Shown here piece after piece: positions 9,441 through 17,352 of a stretch of 40,363 nucleotides of DNA. Within the stretch, counting starts at the first letter, position 1. Each line of letters starts with the position of its first letter. Under the pieces are notes generated by a model. The model was not told the DNA's origin, made no database searches, and saw only the letters and a list, made by a program, of their open reading frames with translations. The position numbers and the translations under genes are program-made. Source of the DNA: Martensiomyces pterosporus (lineage: Eukaryota; Kickxellomycota; Kickxellomycetes; Kickxellales; Kickxellaceae); NCBI GenBank assembly GCA_025201845.1, contig MU604062.1, forward strand, positions 1 to 40,363. Direction: 5' to 3'.

Positions 9441-10784
9441 CTAGTTGTTTGCAGCCTGTCCGCTGGCACGGGCAATGATTTGGTCAATCGCCTCGAGATC
9501 ACAGATGCCGTGGACAGCAGCAAGATGGATCTGCAGCTCATTCGGGCGCTTGAACCTGAACTTGCATCCCTCGACATCGCACAGCAAACCCCTTCCAGAT
9601 ATCTCAGGGTTGCTGTACGCCATTCCCGAAGCGATATCCAACACGGTGGGCTGGCGACCCCTCCTTTGCTCTGGGTCCTCCTTCTTGGCGCCATCTTCCG
9701 CACGCTCCCTTTCATCTTCGGCAGGCGCCGCTTGGTGCGTTTTGCTTATATGGCTCCTTAGCGAATGCGCGTAGATGTACGTTTTGCCGCAGCTCGAGTG
9801 CGGGCACGCAAACCTGGGACCATCCGTCTCGTGCACAGTCCTCGCATGAGCGTTCAAGCTTGACATGTCGAGGTAAAACCTGCCGCACCCCTCATGCGGG
9901 CACATGTACACCAGGCGATCTGGGTCATGTCTCAGCAAATGCAGCGTCAGCGCATGTCTCCGCTTAAACGTGGCCTCGCACAGATGGCATTTATGAGGCT
10001 CCCCCCTGTGTGCCTCCTTCACATGTCCCTGCAACTCCGACCACTTTGCGAATTTCTCAATACACCTCTCATGGGCGCAGATGTATCTCGTTTCGGTGCT
10101 ATGCGACATCTTATGGCGCTTCAGCTGCGACGGGTACTTGAACGATTCCCGGCAGTCGCCCACATCGCACTTGTAGGGGCTTTCGCCTGTGTGTGCGCAC
10201 AGATGCAAGTGGAGCTGGTGCTTCTTTGCAAACGCTTGCGAGCAGCCCTCGTATGTGCAGGCGAAGGGCGTGGGTAGCTCGTGGCACTTGATGTGCCGCT
10301 TGAGGTGCTGGTTGGTCGCGAACCCCTTGCTGCATCCGTCAACCGTGCACCGGTACTTGCGCTTCTGCTCAGGGTCGTGCGTCCGCGCATGGACCGCGAG
10401 GTGAGTGTCGCGCATATATGACTTGCCGCACCCTGGATACATGCAGATAAACGGACGCTCGCCAGTGTGTGTGCGCTCGTGTTCGTCCAGCTTGCACGGC
10501 CGCGTAAACGATTTGCTGCATTCAGGGCAGGTGTAGCTTTTCGGGCGCGATCGTGTGGATGTGATGGACGTAGTGGATGCTGGAGACTCGGGCAGCTGGA
10601 CACCAACGATGTGCAAGTGTTGTGGGGTTGAGTGCGGCAGTGACTGTGCCGCTGGTGTGCTGGTTAGCGTTTCAGAGGGAGTCGGGAGGCCATCGATACC
10701 TGCTGCTCCTGTTCTCTGTCTCTTTGCAGGAGGAGAAAGAGGAAGCACGGATTCTTCGCAGGCACTATCGCTGAGCGTATCCAT
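9441..10784 (-). CDS. sfc2: Transcription factor IIIA (ten C2H2 zinc fingers)
   Basis: A 447-residue protein with ATG at 10782-10784. After a Ser/Thr/Pro-rich N-terminus (~80 residues) come nine C2H2 fingers in tandem, from YTCPECSKSFTR to FACPHSSCGKTYIYAHSLRSH. A charged linker (E/K/R-rich, ~50 residues) follows, and then a tenth finger LLCDVEGCKFRFKRPNEL near the C-terminus. The array of tandem fingers plus a separated last finger, with the W-S-E-L-Q finger 6, is the layout of fungal TFIIIA (S. pombe sfc2 has ten). TFIIIA binds the internal control region of 5S rRNA genes and recruits TFIIIC for pol III. The call rests on architecture rather than a full alignment. Another multi-finger factor is possible but less likely. 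Confidence 0.85.
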   Translation of the reverse strand: MDTLSDSACEESVLPLSPPAKRQRTGAAGIDGLPTPSETLTSTPAAQSLPHSTPQHLHIVGVQLPESPASTTSITSTRSRPKSYTCPECSKSFTRPCKLDEHERTHTGERPFICMYPGCGKSYMRDTHLAVHARTHDPEQKRKYRCTVDGCSKGFATNQHLKRHIKCHELPTPFACTYEGCSQAFAKKHQLHLHLCAHTGESPYKCDVGDCRESFKYPSQLKRHKMSHSTETRYICAHERCIEKFAKWSELQGHVKEAHRGEPHKCHLCEATFKRRHALTLHLLRHDPDRLVYMCPHEGCGRFYLDMSSLNAHARTVHETDGPRFACPHSSCGKTYIYAHSLRSHISKTHQAAPAEDERERAEDGAKKEDPEQRRGRQPTVLDIASGMAYSNPEISGRGLLCDVEGCKFRFKRPNELQIHLAAVHGICDLEAIDQIIARASGQAANN

Positions 10785-11579
10785 TTTTGAGAGTTTTCGG
10801 TACTGTACGCGCTAGTACAGCAACTGTGCCAGCGCTAGCTGGGAAATGGCGCAATGAGCAAGGGGAAAGAGGTGGAATTGGAGGTATATGTGTATTTAAA
10901 TGGGCAGAGGGTGGAGAGAAGAGGGCTTGAGTGCTTCAGCCCCTAGATCCGTGGCTTTGAAAAAAAAGTGTTTTGGGGGGTTGGGTTGCGACAAGCCAAA
11001 CAGAGCATGTGCATGCATGTGGTTGCCGGTTAAACAACGAAAACGGCATTCCCTGCGAGACATCTGGGAGCGTTACAGGGGTTTGCAGAGAGCACATCAC
11101 CAAACAGCGCTGCTGCTCACTTTGGGGCCTAGAGACGGGTGCTGTCTGTCGGTAGGCTTTCTAGCCTTCCGAGCTGCTGCCCCAGGTGCCAGACGCGAGC
11201 TGGTGTTGGAGATTGCATCTGGACTCGTCCAAGCCAGCTGTATCTCGGTTAATTTTGAGTGCGCGCCTGGTAGTGCTGCAAATGTGGAGAGAGCAGCAGT
11301 AGACACGAGGAAGATGCAAGCGAACGAGCAAAAGAACTGGGCTGCTGTATTTTCTGTTGCGTTGCTGCTACAAACAAAGCTGAGGAGCCTGCTTATCACC
11401 CTGCCCATACTAAATCAAAATCATTACGTACGGCTCTGCAGCAAGCAAATACGCAACTAGGCTCCGCTCCACATTTGGGTCGCATTAGAGCTAGCTTGTT
11501 AGATCTTGTAGAGACACACCAACACTGCGCACGCCACCGCTCAGAACACAGCAGCACAGCAGCACAGCATTTGCAAACC
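10785..11579. other. Divergent intergenic region between TFIIIA and COA4
   Basis: About 0.8 kb holding both promoters. A TATA-like TTTAAATA on the minus strand and a CCAAT (minus, about 10877-10881) lie ~95-115 bp before the TFIIIA ATG. No protein-coding frame with an ATG and recognisable domain is present. Confidence 0.6.
10893..10900 (-). promoter_or_regulatory. TATA-like box upstream of TFIIIA
   Basis: TTTAAATA on the minus strand, ~110 bp before the start codon, with a CCAAT pentamer on the same strand about 12 bp downstream of it. The spacing is compatible with a 70-80 nt 5' UTR. Confidence 0.35.
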
Positions 11580-11888
11580 ATGGGATTATTCTCGCGTTCT
11601 GCGGCTGATCGCTCAACGGAGGGCCAAGAATCGGACAGGAGAGGCCAGGCTGCATCTGCTCTGAACAACTCCAGCCCCAGAACTGGCGAAACCACCGCCA
11701 ATAACAAGGAAGAGGCGGAGGGAGATGACGAAGATGAGTGGGACAGGCGGATCAAAAGAACGGGGTGCTTTGAGGAGAACGAGCGCCTCCAGATCTGCCA
11801 TGTAGACACGGGCGACTGGCGCAAGTGTATGGGCGAAATGGCCGCCTTCAAGGAGTGCATGAAGCAGCACGGGCGCTTCACAGAGTAG
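11580..11888 (+). CDS. COA4: COA4-type twin CX9C protein (cytochrome oxidase assembly)
   Basis: A 102-residue protein. ATG 11580 has the context AAACCATGG. The frame is open further upstream only from a TTG. The N-terminal ~50 residues are disordered and acidic at their end (EGDDEDEWDRRI). The C-terminal helical hairpin carries two CX9C motifs, CFEENERLQIC and CMGEMAAFKEC, separated by HVDTGDWRK. The string DEWDRRIKRTGC...DWRKC...AFKEC is the pattern of Coa4/Cmc3 (CHCHD8). These proteins are imported by Mia40 into the mitochondrial intermembrane space and help assemble cytochrome c oxidase. No separate presequence is expected and none is seen. It is followed 3' by the MRP RNA gene on the same strand. 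Confidence 0.9.
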   Translation: MGLFSRSAADRSTEGQESDRRGQAASALNNSSPRTGETTANNKEEAEGDDEDEWDRRIKRTGCFEENERLQICHVDTGDWRKCMGEMAAFKECMKQHGRFTE

Positions 11889-12155
11889 ATCCTGGCTCCG
11901 CCAGCTAGACGCGCTCCGTGGGCTCGATCCACGTCTCCCAAGGACCCGCATGTGTCTTGGGTGAGCTGAATTATTGAGCTGAGCTAGAGCGGGTGCTGAT
12001 CTCAATTTAATCCAAAAATTTTCACACCACACACCCAGAGCAGCCCAACGCCCCTGCAGAGAGGGCGGGTACAAAACGGCAGCAGGCAGGCACCAGCGGC
12101 GCGTGTTTTTTTCTCCTTAGGAATACTTTTTGGAAGAACCGCCTGTCTTTATTCT

Positions 12156-12162
12156 TATATAA
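12156..12162 (+). promoter_or_regulatory. TATA box for the RNase MRP RNA gene
   Basis: TATATAA in an AT-rich stretch, about 31 bp before the proposed RNA 5' end at ~12187. This is the spacing expected for TATA-driven pol III type 3 or pol II small-RNA promoters. Confidence 0.5.
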
Positions 12163-12186
12163 TTTCCGCTTTATCGAAGCCTCACA

Positions 12187-12628
12187 CACAGAGTAGCGTG
12201 CGCTGTGCCAACGCCCGCCCTCCCCTGCTTCGCACGAGGCAGCAAGGAGAAGCAGGCGGTGGAGCATGTCTATCTCACCCGGCTTTGGGGAAAGTCCCCG
12301 GACACAGGGCAGAAAGTGCCGCCTGTAATCAGGTATTGGCTCCTTGCCTATACAACTCCTGGACCTTTGGATCCCAGCCCGTCGCCCTGTTTCCTCGGAG
12401 GTTTGGCGGGAAGCAAAGATGCTCGGCTCTCGAGTCGAGGGGAGCTTCTGCGGCTGGAATCCACGTCTGCCTGCTCTCGGGTGGGGAGGTTCGGGGGTTC
12501 ATGGGAGCTTGTTCGTCATAGCACAGTCATGCGGTTGGTTGTTGCCCAGGGTTGCACCTGGGCTGCAATTACCTCAACGGGGCTCACTCCTCCAGGTATT
12601 CCTCACCCCCCCCACATCTACTCTATTC
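12187..12628 (+). ncRNA. NME1: RNase MRP RNA
   Basis: Catalytic-type RNA of RNase MRP, which cleaves pre-rRNA in the nucleolus. CR-I is GGGGAAAGTCCCCGGAC at 12287-12303. The MRP-specific CR-II hairpin GGGCAGAAAGTGCC follows at 12307-12320 with the GARAR motif (GAAAG). CR-V is ACGGGGCTCACTCCTC at 12577-12592. CR-I and CR-V form helix P4: AG-U-CCCCG (12293-12300) pairs with CGGGGCU (12578-12584), leaving the universally bulged U. Human RMRP carries nearly the same three blocks, which is how I recognise it. RNase P RNA shares CR-I/CR-V logic but not the GGCAGARAGUGCC hairpin. The ends are inferred from the TATA spacing and a terminal P1 helix AGAGUAG (12190-12196) with CUACUCU (12618-12624), continued by GUG/CAC. 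The length of ~440 nt is in the fungal range. It lies between the convergent COA4 and SNA4-like genes. Confidence 0.88.
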
Positions 12629-13204
12629 TTTGTTGCTTGCTTCGGTAATATTGGAGGCTGGATGCGAATGATGTTTAATTGAATCTCTTCACCTGAAATC
12701 CCTCCAAAAGAGAGCGAGATTGCTATGACAGAGAACTTTTTACACGGTTTTGGCTGACGCTACACCATGCCTCCATGTCACCAGCAGCAATTTGCATGTG
12801 TGTGTATGCTAGTGCTCTTGTATGGTGGTTTGCGAGTTGTTTCTGTAAATAAATGAACAGTTGTAAAGAAACACGGGGCTGTAAGCGCTTGAGATTGAGG
12901 AAATCAGGGGTGAGAAGGCTGGGACTACAAGATGATAGAAAGTGTAGCTGAGTGTCTTGGCATGAATAAGGTGTGGGGGCTGAGAGAGTGCTGTGAAAGC
13001 GCGAGTGTTGGTGCTTCAGGCGGAGCGAGTGGCTTCTGCAGAACAACGACGGCTGCGGCCAACAAAGCGCGGTAGAGCTGCCTCACTCTGTAGCTTTGCC
13101 CGCTATCAGTCACACGCGTTTACTGGTGCCAACACCATTGTCGGCTTCCCAGGCACAAAGGATAATACAGGCGGTCTCGAACCGCTCCCTCGGCGTTTGT
13201 GCGT
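12629..13204. other. Intergenic between the MRP RNA and the SNA4-like gene (3' ends face each other)
   Basis: Nothing recognisable. A hairpin GCGG-TTCGAGA-CCGC on the minus strand at about 13171-13186 lies just after the SNA4-like stop. It resembles a tRNA T-arm but has no tRNA around it. A T5 run at ~12737-12741 is too far from the RNA 3' end to be an obvious pol III terminator. Confidence 0.55.
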
Positions 13205-13579
13205 TTAGTTCTGCGACGGGTCCTTGGGAATAGCCTGGTACGGCGGTGGCTGGTCAGGAGCAGCCAGTGGCGCGGGGGGTGCGGACGGCATAGACACAGC
13301 AGCAGCAGCAATAACGGGGGTGCGCTCGTGGCTAATAACCACGACGTGGTGGTGGTGCTCGTGCGGGTAGGCGCCGTCATCCACAAGCATCTCGTACTCG
13401 TCCGCTGGGTACTTGCAAATAAGGTACCAGGCGTGAATAAGGCCTGGCACGTAGCCAAGGGCGGTCAGGCCGCAGTTGATAAGGAAGTCGGCACCGCAGC
13501 CGCGCCTGAGCAGAGCGCCGAGTGGAGGGAAGAAAATACTGATGATAATTAGCAGAATGTCGGGGCACGAGCAACACAT
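13205..13579 (-). CDS. PMP3/UPF0057-domain protein with PPPY tail, SNA4-like
   Basis: A 124-residue protein starting at ATG 13577-13579 (the frame upstream begins only with TTG). The start MCCSCPD resembles the cysteine-rich start of yeast Sna4. Residues ~8-24 and ~31-52 form the two TM helices of the PMP3 domain, with FFPPLGALLRRGCGADFLIN and GYVPGLIHAWY as signature blocks. A hydrophilic tail (~70 residues) includes a His run and ends with Q-PPPY at 111-114. In yeast, Sna3/Sna4 use such PPxY motifs to bind the WW domains of the ubiquitin ligase Rsp5 and travel via multivesicular bodies to the vacuole. I infer the same here. Plain PMP3 proteins stop after TM2, so the tail is the discriminating feature. 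Confidence 0.88.
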   Translation of the reverse strand: MCCSCPDILLIIISIFFPPLGALLRRGCGADFLINCGLTALGYVPGLIHAWYLICKYPADEYEMLVDDGAYPHEHHHHVVVISHERTPVIAAAAVSMPSAPPAPLAAPDQPPPYQAIPKDPSQN

Positions 13580-14352
13580 TTTTGCCTGAAATTCAGATTG
13601 GAAGGTGCTTGGGCTATAGAGGATATACAAGAGAAGCTAAGGAGAAGAGGCGGGGGAGGCAGGGCACATGGGCGGTGCAATAAATGCGGCGGCCCGGCTG
13701 ATGCCGTTTTGACCTGGAATAATCATGCTTGGCATTCCCTGTGCTCCTCTGCAAATTCAGGTTTCCGCCCTTTCCCATGCACGCCGCCTTGGAAAGCCTG
13801 TGCTGGTGCTGCACTAACAGGAATTTCGATGCTACCAAGTGACCCCTGCTGCTGAGCAAGCAATTGCCACGCTTGGATGGCGCTGCTTCTGCTTATCCCC
13901 AGAGGTGCTGCTGGCTTTCCTCGCACTGGACAGCGGCGTTTCGGACCAAGCGCTGGCAGGAATGCTCCGACAGCACCATCCACTTGTAGCAGCATGCGCT
14001 TTCTTCACTGCCCAGTATACAGTCTGCTTGTGGAGAGCACTTGTAACAGCGCCGCCTGCCGCCTCAGTGAACGACCGTCGATCACATGAATTTCTCAACC
14101 TCTTCGCCAATTCCTTGCTCGGTTTTTTGGGGATGGAAGGCCTGCATCTACTCTCCAGATAAAAATTTCCCATATAGTCCGTCTCCTCCCTCTCCCTCGC
14201 CTGCTTGGTAAACCCAGCGGCCCCCTTTTCCTTCCTCCTTGTATTCCTCGTACTCCACGTACTTTTTACTGCTTTCCTTTCCGCGTTCTGTACATGGGTT
14301 GAGCGGAAGCGTATATGCCCTTACTCCCTGGCTTTTAGGAAATTCACGACCA
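13580..14352. other. Divergent intergenic region between the SNA4-like gene and CorA 2
   Basis: About 0.77 kb containing both start regions. Candidate TATA-like strings: TATAG near 13614-13619 on the minus strand, with CCAAT further in, and GTATATGC near 14311 on +, 40 bp before the CorA 2 ATG. Open frames at 13839-14162 (+) and 13832-14173 (-) lack an ATG or any domain and overlap each other. Confidence 0.5.
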
Positions 14353-17121
14353 ATGGCGATTCAGCACCACCCCGACCAGCAGCAGCAGAGACGGCAGATC
14401 CAGCCGCAAGTGCGACTGAACCCGACCGGCCCGCGTCCGCGCACCGGCCTTCTTAGAGGGAACACGAGCAGCAGCACGATTGCCCAAGCGCCCAGCCTGC
14501 CCATGCTAGATCAGGGCGGGTGCACAGGGTTCAACGGCGTTGTGTTTGGGTCGAGTAACGGCGACATCAGCGCATCCAGCCTCCTACACCAACCCGGCCT
14601 TGGCTCTCGCTTAGGGTACGATGGGGCAGCTACCCACGACCCAATGGCCACGTCGGGCCACCAGCGGTTTGCCGAGTCTGCAAGTAGACCGCTGCCGCAT
14701 ACTGCGTTTATCGAGCAGCTGAATGTACTCCATCGAGAGAATCTGGAGCTGAGGCGGGACAACCAAAGGCTGGCTTCGGCGAATGAGGCGAGGCAGAAGG
14801 CTGCCATCAGTGTGCTTAAGGAGGTGCTGGACGAAAAAGATGAGGGCGAAGGTGGCGATGGCAGCAGGGATCAGAGGCGGAAGCAGCTGGCAAAAGTGCT
14901 GCTTGCGTCGCTCGATACTTTCACCTCCGCATCTGGCAATGATCTTGAAGAAAAGGCAGCAGAGCAACAGCCGTTGCTCGGCTTCTCTAGCAGCTCTATC
15001 CAGCACCAAGCCGAGAACTGTGCCGATGGCTCTCGCCACTCTGACTGGAACTCAAGTGCACTGGCTGAGATTGCCAACCAGGGCACCATTGCCGAGGACG
15101 AGGCAGGCGGCGACAAGTATGCATCCGAGTCACGCAGGGCCATTGGATCGCGCACCGCCGCCACCCACATGCAAGCCCGCAGGATATCGCAAGTCAACCG
15201 GCGCAGCTGCTCCATTGCTTCTTCAAAATCCAACCGATCCCTGGACAGCGACCGGCTCGACGTAAGTCACCCCGGCTCCTATCCTGACGACACTCCAGCT
15301 AGCTCGCCTGTTTCTCGACTGGAAAAGACGGCCAGCGACGACGGTGCCGCAGCTAGCGAGGAGTTTGCTCGGCGGTCGGTAGCAGGCGGCAGGGCAGGGA
15401 GCCTGGCTGCCTCGTTGCTGGGCTCCAGCCCGGACGATCGCTTTGTGCAGGACGTGTCATCCAGATTTGTCCTGTACTCGCCTTCAGCAGGCACTTTCCA
15501 AGCAAGCACCCTGGACGGTCTGCGTAGTGGTGAGTTTACCCTGGCCGATATCGTCGAGGCATCAAGACAGTCGATTTCGCTCGAACAGCTAAGAGCTCGG
15601 CAAAATGACTCGTCATGGCCGTCGCCGGCCAGCACCGAAGACGTGCTGCATATAGCTCCCACATCTGCAGACAATGATACACTGCCGGCGCAACCTGCCC
15701 TTGGATGTTCTTCTGAGCAGGCAGACAAGGGCCAAGTGTCGCTGCCGGATGCACCCAGCGGCGACGGGTGTTTCTGGATAGATGTCACCGATCCAACACC
15801 CGAGGAGATGTCGTCCCTAGCCCGCGTGTTTGGCATCCACCCGCTGACGGTCGAAGACATCATGACCGACGAGGACGGCCGCGACAAATTCGAGTCTTTC
15901 CTTGACTACACATTCATGGTGTATCGCACGATAGACTATGACGACAACGCACAGTCCACATATGAATTCAACCGCGGGCCCGAGGGCATCGCCACGGCGA
16001 GCTTCTCTATTGTCCTCAAGCAGTCCTGCATCCTGACATTCCACCGCGCACGTGAGCTCGATCATTTGGCCAACGTCCTCGGCCGCCTCCAAGACTTGGC
16101 ACCGCCCAGCATGGCTGGTGGGCTGCAGGGTGTGTGCTTGCCTGTGGTCACACCAGCATATATTGCCTATGCGTTGATTGATGATATCACCGACACTCTG
16201 GGCCCCGAGATGCGTGGAGTGGAGCTGGAGGTCGATGCGGTGGACGAGCTCGTGCTTATCTTGTCGCCCAACGAGCAGGCTGATATGCTGCAGCGGATCG
16301 GCACAGTGCGGCGCAAGATTTTGGCCATCTGGAGGCTATTGCAGGGCAAGCCCGAGGTGATTCGTGCGTTCTCCAAACTAATGGAGAGACAGGCACAGAT
16401 CGATGATATGTTCTGGTCCGAAATGGCGGAGGTCGAGGAAGCCGAGCGTACACGCAAGGCACTGGAGGATATCTATGCGGTAGGCAGAAAACCACAGGAC
16501 GCTTTCGACAGCCAGGCAGACGGCCTGCGCATCTTGCCGTCTAGTGTGCCAGTCTCCCCTCGATCAACCCTCCCGCATAGCGCGTATTCTACCGCTGCTG
16601 TGCCACAGCTCGTTTCTGCCCGCCGCAAGAACATGTCGACGATCTGGCCACCACGCTCGTCCAATGGACTGACGCAGAAAAGACGCGAGATGCTGATGCC
16701 TGTCCAGCCAAGCAATGCCGATCTCGCTGGTGCTGCTGCTGCTGGCGGCGAGTCCGAAGGACCAGTGACGGCTGGCGAGATCGCACACTACCTGTCGGAC
16801 GTCTATGACCACCTGGTGTCGCTTGTGGGGTCGTCGTCCCACTGTGACATGGTCCTATCCCGCGCACACTCAAACTACCTGGCTCGCATCTCCCTGGAGC
16901 TAGGCGAGGCAACTGTGGAAACCAATGTGTTTGCCAGCAGGTGGACCGTCATTGGAGCCATCCTGGTTCCCTTGAATGTCATCACTGGTTTGTGGGGCAT
17001 GAACGTCATGGTCCCCGGCCAAGACCGCGAGGACTTGCGTGACTTTTTCCTTATCCTCGCAGGGTGTATCGGGTTTATTGCAATTGTGATTATCTGGGCC
17101 CGGTTCAAAAAGATCTTCTGA
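14353..17121 (+). CDS. CorA-family Mg2+ transporter, ALR/MNR2 type (CorA 2)
   Basis: A 922-residue intronless gene. ATG 14353 sits in the context ACCAATGG, and the open frame before it has only a TTG. The disordered N-terminus includes a Gln run and, at ~119-163, a heptad-rich coiled coil (IEQLNVLHRENLELRRDN). The CorA domain starts near F474 with CFWIDVTDPTPEEM and HPLTVEDIM. It continues with ILTFHRARELDHL, PAYIAYALIDDITDTLGPEM, the long stalk helix and the C-terminal TM pair. W-GMN-V is at 882-884 (16996-17004), followed by the loop MVPGQDREDLRD. It therefore has the full permeation signature and should conduct Mg2+. It is similar to but clearly distinct from CorA 1, and it faces a divergent CorA-like gene 231 bp downstream. 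Confidence 0.95.
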   Translation: MAIQHHPDQQQQRRQIQPQVRLNPTGPRPRTGLLRGNTSSSTIAQAPSLPMLDQGGCTGFNGVVFGSSNGDISASSLLHQPGLGSRLGYDGAATHDPMATSGHQRFAESASRPLPHTAFIEQLNVLHRENLELRRDNQRLASANEARQKAAISVLKEVLDEKDEGEGGDGSRDQRRKQLAKVLLASLDTFTSASGNDLEEKAAEQQPLLGFSSSSIQHQAENCADGSRHSDWNSSALAEIANQGTIAEDEAGGDKYASESRRAIGSRTAATHMQARRISQVNRRSCSIASSKSNRSLDSDRLDVSHPGSYPDDTPASSPVSRLEKTASDDGAAASEEFARRSVAGGRAGSLAASLLGSSPDDRFVQDVSSRFVLYSPSAGTFQASTLDGLRSGEFTLADIVEASRQSISLEQLRARQNDSSWPSPASTEDVLHIAPTSADNDTLPAQPALGCSSEQADKGQVSLPDAPSGDGCFWIDVTDPTPEEMSSLARVFGIHPLTVEDIMTDEDGRDKFESFLDYTFMVYRTIDYDDNAQSTYEFNRGPEGIATASFSIVLKQSCILTFHRARELDHLANVLGRLQDLAPPSMAGGLQGVCLPVVTPAYIAYALIDDITDTLGPEMRGVELEVDAVDELVLILSPNEQADMLQRIGTVRRKILAIWRLLQGKPEVIRAFSKLMERQAQIDDMFWSEMAEVEEAERTRKALEDIYAVGRKPQDAFDSQADGLRILPSSVPVSPRSTLPHSAYSTAAVPQLVSARRKNMSTIWPPRSSNGLTQKRREMLMPVQPSNADLAGAAAAGGESEGPVTAGEIAHYLSDVYDHLVSLVGSSSHCDMVLSRAHSNYLARISLELGEATVETNVFASRWTVIGAILVPLNVITGLWGMNVMVPGQDREDLRDFFLILAGCIGFIAIVIIWARFKKIF

Positions 17122-17246
17122 TCCCAGACTTCACGCACGCCTTCCTTCCAAGCCCCCCGCTGCTAATAGATTTTGAGCAACGGTCAGCATGCCCTGCATG
17201 CGAGCAGGGATGCCACATTTATTGTCGTATCATGTCAATTGACACT

Positions 17247-17252
17247 AATAAA
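17247..17252 (+). terminator. Poly(A) signal of CorA 2
   Basis: AATAAA in CACTAATAAAAAGC, 126 bp after the CorA 2 stop and 100 bp before the stop of the convergent gene. Confidence 0.5.
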
Positions 17253-17352
17253 AAGCGATGAGCAAAAAGAACCAGTGGAAGCAAAAGCACTTTGCTCTGC
17301 AAGCAGCGAGAGGGATCAGGCCAGCTGCATGCCCGCTTCACAAGCCTATTTA

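Noticed and set aside
12287..12330. RNase P RNA instead of MRP RNA
   Set aside because: The CR-I/CR-V core is shared, but the GGGCAGAAAGTGCC hairpin and the CGGGGCTCACTC form of CR-V match MRP RNA.
12119..12603. Alternative terminal helix for the MRP RNA: AGGAATACTT (12119-12128) with AGGTATTCCT (12594-12603)
   Set aside because: Ten pairs can form, but the 5' strand lies upstream of the TATA box, and the AGAGUAG/CUACUCU helix fits the promoter spacing better.
12660..12695. Possible C/D box snoRNA (ATGATG near 12668, CTGA near 12690)
   Set aside because: The boxes are too close, box C is imperfect and no terminal stem is present.
13171..13186. Sequence matching the tRNA B box (GGTTCGAGACC on the minus strand)
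   Set aside because: No A box, acceptor pairing or cloverleaf around it. It is a small hairpin just after the SNA4-like stop codon.
13839..14162. 107-codon + strand frame before CorA 2
   Set aside because: GTG start, overlapped by frames on the other strand, and no similarity that I recognise.
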